Source of the DNA: a virus
Length of the DNA: 43,940 bases
Virus record (IMG/VR): IMGVR_UViG_3300045918_000395
Coordinates: 1 to 43,940 of that record
Reading direction: 5' to 3' (one strand)
Shown here: positions 30,922 through 40,099 of the stretch, one piece after another
Layout of the letters: each line of letters begins with the position of its first letter
Position numbering within the stretch: position 1 is the stretch's first letter
The notes under the pieces: generated by a model
The model's database searches: none
What the model was told of the DNA's origin: nothing
Seen by the model: the letters and a program-made list of their open reading frames with translations, nothing else
Translations under genes and position numbers: made by a program

Positions 30922-31083
30922 CTTTTAACGGCATGCTGTAATATATTGATGTTCTTTGTTTATTCGCTGTAAGAATGAAAATCAGCTATTAAAGCTGTCC
31001 TCGCGGTGTATTATTGTGAGAAATATTACAATTCGCCTAAAGTTTCTAGACCAAAGTCCGATAAGCACTACATGGAGGTAGTT

Positions 31084-31356
31084 ATGGGAGCAGCAAGAAA
31101 GTTAGACCAAGAAATTCTGGTAAAAGTTAATAAGTCGAAACAAAGCGATAGTAAGAAATCGCCACTTAAATCATTGTTAAAAGCAGTTGGATTGATTGCA
31201 GTAGTCGGCGTCGGATACTGGTCATATCTAGTTTATGAGAATATGTGCTTAATGAGAAATTCGTTAAGAGCAAGCCCATACTATGAGCAAATGAAATCCT
31301 CTATAAAATCTAGTGGTGAAATGACTCTAAAGGATAGATTCGACTTTGCTGATTAA
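31084..31356 (+). CDS. Small membrane-anchored protein beside attP, 90 aa
   Basis: The ATG at 31084 has a strong GGAGGTAGTT site. A longer frame upstream lacks one. A basic N-terminal region (ARKLDQEILVKVNKSKQSD) is followed by one helix (LIAVVGVGYWSYLVY, about residues 38-55) and a polar tail. It lies just inside the attP junction in plus orientation and ends overlapping the last late gene. Genes at this place are often lysogen-expressed morons, such as superinfection exclusion, but nothing here proves it. Confidence 0.6.
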   Translation: MGAARKLDQEILVKVNKSKQSDSKKSPLKSLLKAVGLIAVVGVGYWSYLVYENMCLMRNSLRASPYYEQMKSSIKSSGEMTLKDRFDFAD

Positions 31357-31781
31357 TATCCACTTAACTTAATTTCATCATCAACATTGCCATTTCTAAA
31401 TATCTTTGGAGGTGTAGCGTCTTGCATGTGCCAAGCTGAAAAGTTGTAATCTTTGTATTTTGGGTCTGCTTTTACTTTATTCATCTCGTTATTCCACTGT
31501 AGGCGCTTTTCATAGTCTTTAACATGCCCAGCGTATCTATCAGACCAAAGATCACCCATATCTTTACCATTCTTTGTATCGTTTAATTCCCACCAAAGTC
31601 CAATGTTGCTAGGTCTAAGCATATTACCTGGCATAATTTGGTCATTACCGCTTGCAAGAGCAGTATCAAGCTCTTTATCTTTTAAGCCATACCAAAGACT
31701 TTCCTGCATTTGTCTTTTTCTCTCTTTATCTAATCCAGCAGCAGTATGTGTATTTTGTATTCCATTAATTCCATCACCCAT
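31353..31781 (-). CDS. Hypothetical protein at end of late operon, 142 aa
   Basis: The hydrophilic protein has Gly/Asn-rich N-terminal and Trp-rich central segments (SNIGLWWELNDTKNGKDMGD, then KDYEKRLQWNNEMNK). It is the last gene of the late block and overlaps the convergent membrane gene by 4 bases. Small virion or ejection-associated proteins often sit here. No family is recognised. Confidence 0.55.
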   Translation of the reverse strand: MGDGINGIQNTHTAAGLDKERKRQMQESLWYGLKDKELDTALASGNDQIMPGNMLRPSNIGLWWELNDTKNGKDMGDLWSDRYAGHVKDYEKRLQWNNEMNKVKADPKYKDYNFSAWHMQDATPPKIFRNGNVDDEIKLSGY

Positions 31782-31790
31782 AATTAACTC

Positions 31791-33476
31791 CTATTTACTT
31801 TTATCTCTTAAATAATCCCACGCAGATTGGTCCATAATAGGCCTTGCGAGATCAGCAGGCACATTCCTTCCAACAGCATTAACACCAGCTCTTAAAGGGT
31901 CTGTAGCGCTTATAATGCCACGTAAAACAGGAGGGCTAGCAAACACGTTACCAGCAGCAGCACCAATACCAGCACCAGCCGTAGTTATCATAGGATTACC
32001 GTGACCTATAAAATGACCTGCAATACCACCAATTGTACCACCCAAAGCTGTAGCAGGGATTGTACGGCTTGTAGACGTTGCACCACCCATAGACATTGGA
32101 GTCATTGAGTTACTACCGAAATAATCAGCAGCTTGAATCTTAGTCATGTCACCTGTGAAATCTTGTCCAGTGAGTTTTCCAAGTTTATCGATTGAGTCTT
32201 TAAAAGCAGTCTTTGAGCTATTATCAACATTCTTAAATGAAGTGATTGCAGCTTGATCAGTTTTTAAGTGAGGTGCGATGTTACCTTGCAAGTCCATTAA
32301 ACCACGATATTGATTTTTAAGATCTTGTGAAGCCCCATTAGTTAATGTGCTTAGTTGATCATTAATGTTTGCGTAACCACCAGCAGCTTTATTAGATAAG
32401 TCTTTTTCTGCCTGAGTAGCACTTGAAGCAAAACGAGAATTTACACCACCAGCCACACGCTTAAGATCACCGAAGTCTTTAAGATCCTCTTGAAGTTTAA
32501 ACGCCACACTAGCAGGGACCTCATCAGGAGTGCCTTTGAACATTTGATTGTATGTACTATTTGCTTCAGCAAGCTTTGCATCGTTGATTGCGTTTGGCAT
32601 TGCAGCTTTTTGATTTTCTAGATCACTTATATGTTTTAAATACTGATCTTTAATCGGCTTAAGGTCTACGTTACCACCAGCAGCATCAATTTCACTTCTA
32701 AGAGCGCCACCAACATTTTGTCTTTCACCATTAAGTGCTGATTTTATTTTACCAACTAAGTTATCAGCGAAATCTACTTTAGATCCTTGTGCAAGATCTT
32801 GAATCTCACTGCGAGTAGCTTTGTTTGTGTATTGCTTAACAACATCTTCGCTTGGGCCAAACCACAGACTAGCGGCTTTAGGCATTCCATCTTGCCATGT
32901 TTTTTGTACTAAGCCTTTAGTAGCACCAGTGCCAAGTAAGCCAGCGCCACCAGCACCAATAGCACCAGCAAGTGCCACATCTTTACCGTTTACATCTTGA
33001 GGTATTCCAAGAGACTTACCAATCTTTTGTCTCAAGCCTTCCCAAGCAGCGCTACCTGCACCAGCCCCAGCAATACCACCAGCAACGGCCCCAGCAGGAC
33101 CAGCCAAAGCACCTCCTGTAGCTCCAAGCGCACCACCCACGGCATCTGCAATACCACCAGGAATAGCGTGAGCAACATCAGTAAGGTCACGAATAGAGTT
33201 AATTCCATCGGCATCAAGTTTCCTCCACTGATTAGTGCCTTTCGGCTTTATAAGCACATCACTACCTTGAGCTTTAACGTCCATATCAGGATGCTCTTGC
33301 TGTAAGTATTTCGCTTGTGATTCAAGAGAGTTTGCAAAGTTTTTAGCAATGAAACGATCACCGAAAGAAATACCTGGTGCATCTTCGTTAATAACTTCAT
33401 CAGGCTTTTTCTGTTGATACTTTTCCCAAGGCTTACCAGTTGGCTGGTTTTGGTATTTTTCCCAAGGCTTTCCCAT
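31791..33476 (-). CDS. Ejection-type internal virion protein, 561 aa
   Basis: The start at 33476 overlaps the previous stop as TAATG. The N-terminus repeats GKPWEKYQ twice (GKPWEKYQNQPT and GKPWEKYQQKK), a PWEKY motif typical of podovirus internal proteins. Residues about 105-150 (GGIADAVGGALGATGGAL, then AGAVAGGIAGAGAGSAAW) form glycine-zipper helices that can insert into membranes. A further zipper lies near residue 480. It should leave the particle with the DNA and form a channel in the host envelope. The rest is helical. Confidence 0.7.
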   Translation of the reverse strand: MGKPWEKYQNQPTGKPWEKYQQKKPDEVINEDAPGISFGDRFIAKNFANSLESQAKYLQQEHPDMDVKAQGSDVLIKPKGTNQWRKLDADGINSIRDLTDVAHAIPGGIADAVGGALGATGGALAGPAGAVAGGIAGAGAGSAAWEGLRQKIGKSLGIPQDVNGKDVALAGAIGAGGAGLLGTGATKGLVQKTWQDGMPKAASLWFGPSEDVVKQYTNKATRSEIQDLAQGSKVDFADNLVGKIKSALNGERQNVGGALRSEIDAAGGNVDLKPIKDQYLKHISDLENQKAAMPNAINDAKLAEANSTYNQMFKGTPDEVPASVAFKLQEDLKDFGDLKRVAGGVNSRFASSATQAEKDLSNKAAGGYANINDQLSTLTNGASQDLKNQYRGLMDLQGNIAPHLKTDQAAITSFKNVDNSSKTAFKDSIDKLGKLTGQDFTGDMTKIQAADYFGSNSMTPMSMGGATSTSRTIPATALGGTIGGIAGHFIGHGNPMITTAGAGIGAAAGNVFASPPVLRGIISATDPLRAGVNAVGRNVPADLARPIMDQSAWDYLRDKSK

Positions 33477-34516
33477 TATTGTGCCTTCCAATTATTTGCA
33501 TCAGCCGGATCACCACCCTGGAATACATGACCATCAATAACTTCACCTTTTTGTGGTCCAGAGTTATTTGTTGATATTTGGTCTAATTGCTTAATCTTTA
33601 AATCAGCAGCGTTGTTATAATCACTACCTCTTGATTGATTACCTTTATAGAATGTTTGATGACCTGCTTTTTTCTGTTCAATTTGTGCTTTAGCAAATGT
33701 CTTTTTATTATTAAGCTCCATATTAGCAAGTCCAATAACCTGATTAACCATTTCAGGACTGTAGTTTCTAACGTCCTCAACATTTCCGCTGATAAACTGT
33801 TTTATTCCAGCAGCATTCATTCCTAATGAGTGAAGATAAGTAGCCTCACGCTCACCTACACCACCAGCACCTTTAATGCCAAGGTTAGAACGAACGGCTT
33901 GTTGTAGTTCATGAAACTCTTGCGCACTTGCGCCACCTTGCTGGAAGTTATTAACAGCAGTCTGAAGATTCTGTGCGCTTGTAACTAGCTGTTGCAGATT
34001 CTTATCATTGTCCATAGCATTTAGATTTCTGTTATGGATTACTTCGTCACGTTGATCAGCAACACGTCCATGAAACCCCATAGATGCAGCTAGTATTTGA
34101 GCGCGTAGATCATTAGCATCAAACTTGGTAGCTTCTGTAGATTTCATCTTTAAGTAATCAAGCTGATTTTGACTAAGCTTTTGATCTTCTTTGTCGATGG
34201 TGTTTTGCAGGTGATTAGCCATATTTAAACGCTTATCGATTGGTGTGTACTGAGCAGCAGAGTTAGTGCCAGCCATGCTATCACCGAAGGCTAAGAATGG
34301 TTTAAGGTCCATGTTTGAGAAGTCATTACCTTGACCTTGACCGTACATCTTCGATAGCTTTTCACGCATATCCTCTAGGTAGCCTTTTCTCTTTGAAATA
34401 TCACCAGCTAGCGCATCTTCAGTCATAGTGTCTTTTGCTTTAACAGGAGTGGGCTCAAGCTGCTGCATCTGTAAATCTAGTAGAGCGTTTTGTAACTCTT
34501 CATTATTGTAAGCCAT
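33476..34516 (-). CDS. Internal virion / ejection protein, 346 aa
   Basis: This helical protein begins MAYNNEELQNALLDLQMQQL. Its last residues GEVIDGHVFQGGDPADANNW are a signature I know from internal or ejection proteins of podoviruses and from lytic-transglycosylase-type virion proteins. No catalytic domain is visible. It is packed 8 bases after the 117-residue protein and coupled to the glycine-zipper protein. A role in the internal core or ejection is inferred. Confidence 0.65.
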   Translation of the reverse strand: MAYNNEELQNALLDLQMQQLEPTPVKAKDTMTEDALAGDISKRKGYLEDMREKLSKMYGQGQGNDFSNMDLKPFLAFGDSMAGTNSAAQYTPIDKRLNMANHLQNTIDKEDQKLSQNQLDYLKMKSTEATKFDANDLRAQILAASMGFHGRVADQRDEVIHNRNLNAMDNDKNLQQLVTSAQNLQTAVNNFQQGGASAQEFHELQQAVRSNLGIKGAGGVGEREATYLHSLGMNAAGIKQFISGNVEDVRNYSPEMVNQVIGLANMELNNKKTFAKAQIEQKKAGHQTFYKGNQSRGSDYNNAADLKIKQLDQISTNNSGPQKGEVIDGHVFQGGDPADANNWKAQ

Positions 34517-34524
34517 ATTACCGC

Positions 34525-34878
34525 CTATTTATTAGGATTTGATGCCATGAAGCTTGAAAGATCATCTATATTATCTACTGACTTAGTATTAACATGGGCA
34601 TCACCTTTTCCAAGTCTATCCCATGCTCCTTGCTGGCTCTGCATATTCTTTAACGACTGAGCCATCGCCAAACCTTGCATACCACCACCAACACCAGCCT
34701 CAAATTGGCTAGGAATATAAGACATATCTAGCTGACCTTGCTTACCAGTAATATCGCTGTACTTAGTCATTTCAGCTTGTGCCATATTGTTTTTTTGTTG
34801 CTGCTCATTTTGGTGCTTTGCTTTATTCGCACTAGATACAGCACTAACAGCCGCCACACCAACATTTACCCAACTCAT
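34525..34878 (-). CDS. Small internal core protein, 117 aa
   Basis: The N-terminus (MSWVNVGVAAVSAVSSANKA) is a hydrophobic helix and the rest is Gln/Ser/Asn-rich (NEQQQKNNMAQAEMTKYSD). This layout is common in short podovirus core or DNA-transfer proteins next to gp7/gp14-type ejection proteins. It overlaps the cupin-like gene by ATGA. The exact role is unknown. Confidence 0.6.
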   Translation of the reverse strand: MSWVNVGVAAVSAVSSANKAKHQNEQQQKNNMAQAEMTKYSDITGKQGQLDMSYIPSQFEAGVGGGMQGLAMAQSLKNMQSQQGAWDRLGKGDAHVNTKSVDNIDDLSSFMASNPNK

Positions 34879-35369
34879 ACTAACTCCTTTAATTTTTTAG
34901 TTTCATCTATTAAATTTACTTCACTATAATCTTTAGCAATAAACTCACTCTCAATTTTATCTACATCTGTTTCATCAGTGCCGTGAATAGTTGTCCACAC
35001 AGTGTCCTCGTGAGCATAAGCAAGTCTTTTTACACCAGGTGATGATACAACAGTAAATGGTGCTTTAACTCGCATAACACCATCAATAGATAATATTGAA
35101 ATGTCACCTTTGCTTAAAATGTTTAAGTTTTCATGCTTGTGAATTTTACCAATGATAAAGCTACCCTTTGGTATGAATATCTCACGAGCGTAAACACCTT
35201 TAGAGAAGTGATTAGTAACTGGCACATCAGCCTCAAGGCTCTTGTCTTCATTAACTATAGAAATAGCTCTTTGCTCAATGTCGTGAATAAGTGACCTAAT
35301 ATCATCAGTAGACATGCTATCAAACGAGTTAACTAAATCACTAATCTCTGTAGCTACTAAATCACTCAT
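34875..35369 (-). CDS. Cupin-like virion-associated protein, 164 aa
   Basis: The ATG at 35369 is chosen over a longer frame at 35426 because the upstream gene ends just 4 bases away. Residues 45-130 (SKGVYAREIFIPKGSFIIGK, IHKHENLNILSKGDISIL, PGVKRLAYAHEDTVWTTIHG) are a cupin with H-x-H and later His residues, a pattern frequent in phage genomes near internal proteins. Its ligand is unknown. The C-terminus is acidic. Confidence 0.65.
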   Translation of the reverse strand: MSDLVATEISDLVNSFDSMSTDDIRSLIHDIEQRAISIVNEDKSLEADVPVTNHFSKGVYAREIFIPKGSFIIGKIHKHENLNILSKGDISILSIDGVMRVKAPFTVVSSPGVKRLAYAHEDTVWTTIHGTDETDVDKIESEFIAKDYSEVNLIDETKKLKELV

Positions 35370-35373
35370 CAGT

Positions 35374-35613
35374 TTACTTCTTACTCTTTTTAGCAAATTC
35401 TTTGTCAGCAGCTTTATGAAGATCATCCATACTTGCTACTTTTGGCTCACCTGGCTCTTCTACGCCACCCTCAGCTTTATCTTCTGCTGCGTTTTCTTCA
35501 TCACCTTCAGGCATATTTAAAAGCTCATCTAGCTTATCAGCCATTGCTTGCGTGTGTTTCTTAAGTCCTTTAATGCGACCGATTGCTTCAAATACTCTCT
35601 TTGTGTTTTCCAT
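35374..35613 (-). CDS. Acidic small protein, 79 aa
   Basis: The first 35 residues are helical and basic (RVFEAIGRIKGLKKHTQAMA), followed by an acidic low-complexity stretch (GDEENAAEDKAEGGVEEPGE) and a basic tail (KEFAKKSKK). Such proteins are often assembly chaperones. Spacing to the cupin gene is 4 bases. No family is recognised. Confidence 0.5.
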   Translation of the reverse strand: MENTKRVFEAIGRIKGLKKHTQAMADKLDELLNMPEGDEENAAEDKAEGGVEEPGEPKVASMDDLHKAADKEFAKKSKK

Positions 35614-35632
35614 AATTACTCCTATATTTTAT

Positions 35633-36895
35633 TTAAACTATTTCGCCGTTTGATCTTTTAAATGGATTGTCTGTACCAATTATTCCCCAAACTTTAAGCC
35701 AAAATTTTCCAATTGATTTTGATATAAATCCGTTATTGCTGTTCTTTAAGCTTGCTGATGGTTTAACTAGAGCGTATTTACCAACATAAGATATAACTTT
35801 ACTCTTCTCTACTATTGGAGAAACTGTCTCTGAAAAAATATAATATCCTCGCTTCTGTTTTACAGTCCAAATATTATCTCTAACATAGCGACAGTCTTGA
35901 AGGTCTGAAATTGCCTCCATTGCTTTTTCATCGTACTTATATTTTTCTATTATATATTCAGGATTAATTTTTGTACCGTTAACTATTTCACATGCTTTAG
36001 CTGAATTATGACCACCGAGCGCCGCGCCAGTTATAGCTATAATTGTACAACAACCGCCACCGCCACCACCACCGCCAGCAGAAGCTTGAGCTTGGCTACT
36101 TTTTTCAGCGCCGTATTGATTTAATGCTGCATTATATGCATTACTATTGTATGCATTAAGTCCTTGTGTATCTTTAAGTGCATTACCAATGTCATACCCT
36201 TGAAGTTGACTCATATATGCACGTTGACCTTGGTTAAAATTAGCAAGTGCTCCCTGTCCAGTTTGAGCCTGAGTAAGCATTTGGTTTTTAAGTTGAGCAT
36301 CACCCATCGCAATTTGATTGCTTCCTTGAATGCCTTGATTCTGTAGGTTTTGCCATGATGATGTAGCGTTATTCATTCCATTTTGAGCAATACGCTCACG
36401 AGACCCACTAGATACTCCACCCTTCATAGCCATGTTTTCAGTAGCTTGATTAGTAGACGCAGCATTTGCTTTTACAGCTTGGTTTTGAGCGTTTGTTTGT
36501 TGTGTATTTAAGTTAGCTTGAGCAGCTTGAGCGTACTCTGTAGGACCTATTGATAAAGCATTACTCTGTATTTTATTAAGAGCGTCTGTATTTAGTGATA
36601 CAGGTCCAGTGTCTTGCTTAACTTGAGAAAACTGATCTTTAACAGTACCATCGGCGTTATTATAGCTAAGATAGTCATTACGTATTGGTCTACCTTGAGC
36701 ATCATAAGTTTGTGGAGCTGCAACCTTATTTAATCCAGCAGTTTGAGAATTATACTGTATATTTCCAACTTGAGATTTTATTTGATCTTGTACTTGTGCC
36801 TGTATGTCAGCTTGTTGCTTTGCCGCTGCTTGCTGTTTTGCTAACTCTGCTTGCTGCCTTGCTATAGCTTGATTTTCCTGGTTATCGCCGCTCAT
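35633..36895 (-). CDS. Internal virion protein with Gly8-Cys2 and CFI-box-like end, 420 aa
   Basis: Residues 1-260 are Gln/Ala/Asn-rich and helical (ENQAIARQQAELAKQQAAA), like podovirus internal core proteins. A run of eight glycines (274-281) is followed by Cys282-Cys283 and TIIAITGAA. Then comes CRYVRDNIWTVKQKRGYYIF with SETVSPIVEK. The Cys-x-x-Ile pattern, RDN and YY...SPI resemble a CFI-box-type C-terminal domain, but the match is by eye. It is one base from, and coupled to, the gp4-like gene. Confidence 0.6.
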   Translation of the reverse strand: MSGDNQENQAIARQQAELAKQQAAAKQQADIQAQVQDQIKSQVGNIQYNSQTAGLNKVAAPQTYDAQGRPIRNDYLSYNNADGTVKDQFSQVKQDTGPVSLNTDALNKIQSNALSIGPTEYAQAAQANLNTQQTNAQNQAVKANAASTNQATENMAMKGGVSSGSRERIAQNGMNNATSSWQNLQNQGIQGSNQIAMGDAQLKNQMLTQAQTGQGALANFNQGQRAYMSQLQGYDIGNALKDTQGLNAYNSNAYNAALNQYGAEKSSQAQASAGGGGGGGGCCTIIAITGAALGGHNSAKACEIVNGTKINPEYIIEKYKYDEKAMEAISDLQDCRYVRDNIWTVKQKRGYYIFSETVSPIVEKSKVISYVGKYALVKPSASLKNSNNGFISKSIGKFWLKVWGIIGTDNPFKRSNGEIV

Positions 36896-37566
36896 TAGTT
36901 TACTCCTTGATAAAATGAAATATCTGGTTCAATTGTATTGTCATCGTCTGGTGTACGGCATGTTAATGCTTCCACTAATAATCGTTCTTGCTCTTTTAGC
37001 TCTGCACTAGGTGCTGCGTTTAAGCTTCCACGCTCTTTATTAAGACAAGAGTCCTTTATGTGAGTCATGATGTAGTGGTGAGCTTCAGGTAAATCTATAA
37101 CATCAGCATCAAGTGCGATTTGGCTAACATTACGCAAGTACCACAATGTTAAATAACCACCACTTTCTACAGGTGTTGGGAATAGTGACATCTTAAAACC
37201 ATTAGTTAAGCTGTTAGTGATAATGTACTTGTGCTGGTATCCAGCTTGAGTAAGTTGAGCAGTCTCATCTAAGTTTTTAATGCGCTTAATAGCGTACTTA
37301 GTTTGACCATTATCGTAAATCACTCGACGAATCTTTTGTGCAAATATATCTGTAGGTAAGCTGTAATCAGATTGTCCACTAACTAGAGTGATCGTACTTT
37401 TAACTAAGAAATAATCCTCATACAAATTAATGATAATATTAGCAGCCGTATCAATGGCCTTTTTCGCGTATATTAATAGCTCAGCACTATCAATAAATGT
37501 TTCGTCACGAATATCAAGTTCTGCCTGCACACGAGTCTTTAAATCTAACCAGTTAGTAAAAATCAT
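36895..37566 (-). CDS. Head-tail connector, P22 gp4-like, 223 aa
   Basis: Residues 1-60 (WLDLKTRVQAELDIRDETFI, then AELLIYAKKAIDTAANIIIN) and the beta part (LVSGQSDYSLPTDIFAQKIR) match podovirus adaptor proteins that sit under the portal. Later parts (ALDADVIDLPEAHHYIMTHI) are also typical. It lies directly before gp10-like genes, as in P22-like gene order. It overlaps the upstream gene by ATGA. Confidence 0.7.
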   Translation of the reverse strand: MIFTNWLDLKTRVQAELDIRDETFIDSAELLIYAKKAIDTAANIIINLYEDYFLVKSTITLVSGQSDYSLPTDIFAQKIRRVIYDNGQTKYAIKRIKNLDETAQLTQAGYQHKYIITNSLTNGFKMSLFPTPVESGGYLTLWYLRNVSQIALDADVIDLPEAHHYIMTHIKDSCLNKERGSLNAAPSAELKEQERLLVEALTCRTPDDDNTIEPDISFYQGVN

Positions 37567-37868
37567 GTAGTAATCCTTCCAATTATAAATCTAGCTTTTG
37601 CACCAGCACTGACAGTTATTGAGAATGTAGTTGTAGTAAATAAATCGTAATTAAAGGTGATTGTACCGACCTGTTTAGTAACAATTACGTCCATAGGTTT
37701 AACTGACAAGTGGTGACTAAGTGTGTAAGTACCAGCAGTAGGAAAATCTCTTATAAACGACTCCCACTGACCTGATAATAATGGCTGACTTGCAAACTCA
37801 TTATCGACTTGCTTTAAGTTTTCTCTAATCACCTTATCATCTACATTAGTTATGTCTAAACGCCTCAT
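37563..37868 (-). CDS. Small tail-accessory protein, 101 aa
   Basis: The protein has an N-terminal helix (NVDDKVIRENLKQVDNEFA) and a beta-rich remainder (YTLSHHLSVKPMDVIVTKQV, TTFSITVSAGAKARFIIG). It sits between gp4-like and gp10-like genes with ATGA overlaps on both sides. Its position suggests a tail-hub partner or chaperone. No named family is recognised. Confidence 0.6.
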   Translation of the reverse strand: MRRLDITNVDDKVIRENLKQVDNEFASQPLLSGQWESFIRDFPTAGTYTLSHHLSVKPMDVIVTKQVGTITFNYDLFTTTTFSITVSAGAKARFIIGRITT

Positions 37869-40099
37869 GTAGCACCCTTATACGCCGTTTGCGATGGTGT
37901 TAATGGAGTGTAGATAATTGTGTATGATAAAAGCCTTAACGATTCATCTTTACGATAGCCTTTAAGCTTCCATGCAGTACTTGCTTTAGTAGTTAAAAGA
38001 CCACCAATGTCCTCTACAGTAAGTACAGTATTAGATGTGCGTGCAGTGACTTTAAACTCTTGCACGTAAGCATCATCAGGAAATGAAATGTAATAATCTA
38101 CAGGGTCTTGTAACCAGTTTTGAGTAGTGTCTGTGAAAGTTATTTGCTTTAACGTACCGTCTACATTTACAGTGCCAAAATCTAGTTGGCTGGCTATATT
38201 TGTGTAGGCATTTGTTAAGCTAATTTGTTTGTATGAACATCGAATAGAGTTTTTAGGGAAATATCGTTTACCACTAATAATAGGTGAGTAATTCCATCTT
38301 AAAACTTCATCACCCCAAGTAATACCAGTGTCACCCCACAAGATTGGGCTATTAGATTTAATCTCAGCTAAGTTATTCCATGCACCGATATTATCATTAT
38401 TAGATGATGGCTGAATAGATACTTTAGCAATACCATCACAGTACACGATAAGTTTAGTTACCCATTTTCTTCTAGTTACATCGCCAAAGTCATATGCTGG
38501 TGAAATGTAGTTAAAGATAATCGGTAAATTACTCCACAGCGTAGGTGATTTTGTGGCATCAATTTTAAGGTCATTAAGTATTGTGTGGTCTTGGTAAAAT
38601 AAGTAACCACGAGAATCACCGTGCATTAGCTTATCTATATCAAAGTAAATAGCAGTTGGAGCAAAGTTACTAGGCCAATTACCACCATCAAGAATAAAGA
38701 ACGGCATTACAGGACTTACACCAGCAAATGCATTACAAACGTAAATCATATCATTGTCTGTAGAGCTGACAGATGAGTGACAAGCCCAATATAAACGCTT
38801 TTCAGCAGCATCGTAAGAGCCATATATTCTTGACGCAATTATCTCATTTCCAACAATTGACTGGTAACGAGTCGGTATGTTTTCAGATATTCTTAATACT
38901 TTATATCCATCAGTGAAATAGAAGCCGTCCGTGGCAGTGGCAAAAAACAATCCTTCGTTAGTTTGGATTACTGATTTATGCGATAAAGTACCTACGTTCT
39001 TACTAATCTCTGTTTTAAATATACCACCGTTACCGATTGAATCATAAATGCCATCAAGTCTGTATACGCGGTCTTTGCAGAATATAACGACACTTTGGCT
39101 AGCAACACCCACACCAGTGATTACATCGTCAAACTCTGCAACATTTCCAGCAGGTGCAGCATGAGGCTGTAATGGATTACCTTGAATTAATGTGTTTGGA
39201 GCACCATCTACACCAATGTAATAAACCACACCGTTATGAGAAAATACAAATTTACACTTTGGAGGTCTATCGTAGTTTAAATCATCTGTAGCAGTGTAAA
39301 GAGTCACCCCTGCGATTAAATTAGCATCAGTAGTATTGTCTGTGTAAGTGGCAGTTCCTAATGCTACCTCACCTACTTTATAAAATACTGTTTGAGCAAG
39401 CTGAGTGCGGTAAATCTCTACTTTAACATTAGCAGTATCAAAATTGTCTGTAGTGCCATTAGTAAACGTTGGTAAAGTAACAGTTGTAGTGCTTGCGCCA
39501 CTAATAACCGCACCAGTATATGTAAACCATGAGCTAACAGCAGACCTTACTAAGAAAGTAACACCGTCAATTGAATAAGAATATTTATAAACTAAAGCGT
39601 AAAGATATGAGTTTGTACCAACAGATCCGGTAACACTAATTGAGACTGGCTTTGGCAATCCCATAGATGTAAGAACAAACGAGCTACCACTGCGATAAAG
39701 CATGTTCGGGAATTGGCTAGAGTCATTCGTAACAATAAGATGGTTATTCCATTCACAATATGAGTTTTTATTAAACTGTACGGCCGTAGATGTGAATGCT
39801 TGATTACCAGTAGGGCCAACAATGTTAGTTAAAGTAGAATCGTAAATCTTATTCTTAGTTTGATGTACAAAGTATTGCTTTTTAAACTTGTGAATAGAGT
39901 CAACACGAGTAGGAGTAGTAACGTAAGGCAATTGGTTATGAACAGCATCTACTAACGTCAAACCACCACGAGACTGAGCCTTATCGTCTTTTCCAACAAT
40001 GAGATTACGCACGTCTTGAGCCATGTTAGGTGCAGCACCTACATAGTGATCAGTAATACCACCGCTAAATGATTTTACTTCAAAAGGTATCTCAGACAT
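37865..40099 (-). CDS. Tail hub / DNA stabilisation protein, P22 gp10-like, 744 aa
   Basis: The N-terminus (FEVKSFSGGITDHYVGAAPN, then AQDVRNLIVGKDDKAQSRGG) matches gp10-type hub proteins. Long beta repeats follow (TPTRVDSIHKFKKQYFVHQT, VTGVGVASQSVVIFCKDRVY, GTLSHKSVIQTNEGLFFATA, TDGYKVLRISENIPTRYQ), as in a propeller. The length of 744 residues is longer than P22 gp10 (about 470), so extra domains may have been added at the C-terminus. It should seal the packaged DNA and hold tail fibres. It overlaps its neighbours. Confidence 0.75.
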   Translation of the reverse strand: MSEIPFEVKSFSGGITDHYVGAAPNMAQDVRNLIVGKDDKAQSRGGLTLVDAVHNQLPYVTTPTRVDSIHKFKKQYFVHQTKNKIYDSTLTNIVGPTGNQAFTSTAVQFNKNSYCEWNNHLIVTNDSSQFPNMLYRSGSSFVLTSMGLPKPVSISVTGSVGTNSYLYALVYKYSYSIDGVTFLVRSAVSSWFTYTGAVISGASTTTVTLPTFTNGTTDNFDTANVKVEIYRTQLAQTVFYKVGEVALGTATYTDNTTDANLIAGVTLYTATDDLNYDRPPKCKFVFSHNGVVYYIGVDGAPNTLIQGNPLQPHAAPAGNVAEFDDVITGVGVASQSVVIFCKDRVYRLDGIYDSIGNGGIFKTEISKNVGTLSHKSVIQTNEGLFFATATDGFYFTDGYKVLRISENIPTRYQSIVGNEIIASRIYGSYDAAEKRLYWACHSSVSSTDNDMIYVCNAFAGVSPVMPFFILDGGNWPSNFAPTAIYFDIDKLMHGDSRGYLFYQDHTILNDLKIDATKSPTLWSNLPIIFNYISPAYDFGDVTRRKWVTKLIVYCDGIAKVSIQPSSNNDNIGAWNNLAEIKSNSPILWGDTGITWGDEVLRWNYSPIISGKRYFPKNSIRCSYKQISLTNAYTNIASQLDFGTVNVDGTLKQITFTDTTQNWLQDPVDYYISFPDDAYVQEFKVTARTSNTVLTVEDIGGLLTTKASTAWKLKGYRKDESLRLLSYTIIYTPLTPSQTAYKGAT

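Larger units (their letters stand above)
30740..31083. other. attP region and flanks without gene
   Basis: About 340 bases have no supported gene. They include the tRNA-like attP core, a 10-base direct repeat ACCAATTTGA (30788-30797 and 30862-30871) that could be an arm site, the 19-base motif at 30903-30921 and a weaker copy near 31022. A CAGCT/AGCTG hairpin lies near 30980. Confidence 0.55.

Noticed and set aside
33032-33217. Hydrophobic frame that looks like membrane helices
   Set aside because: It is an alternative frame of the Ala/Gly-rich glycine-zipper region of the ejection protein.
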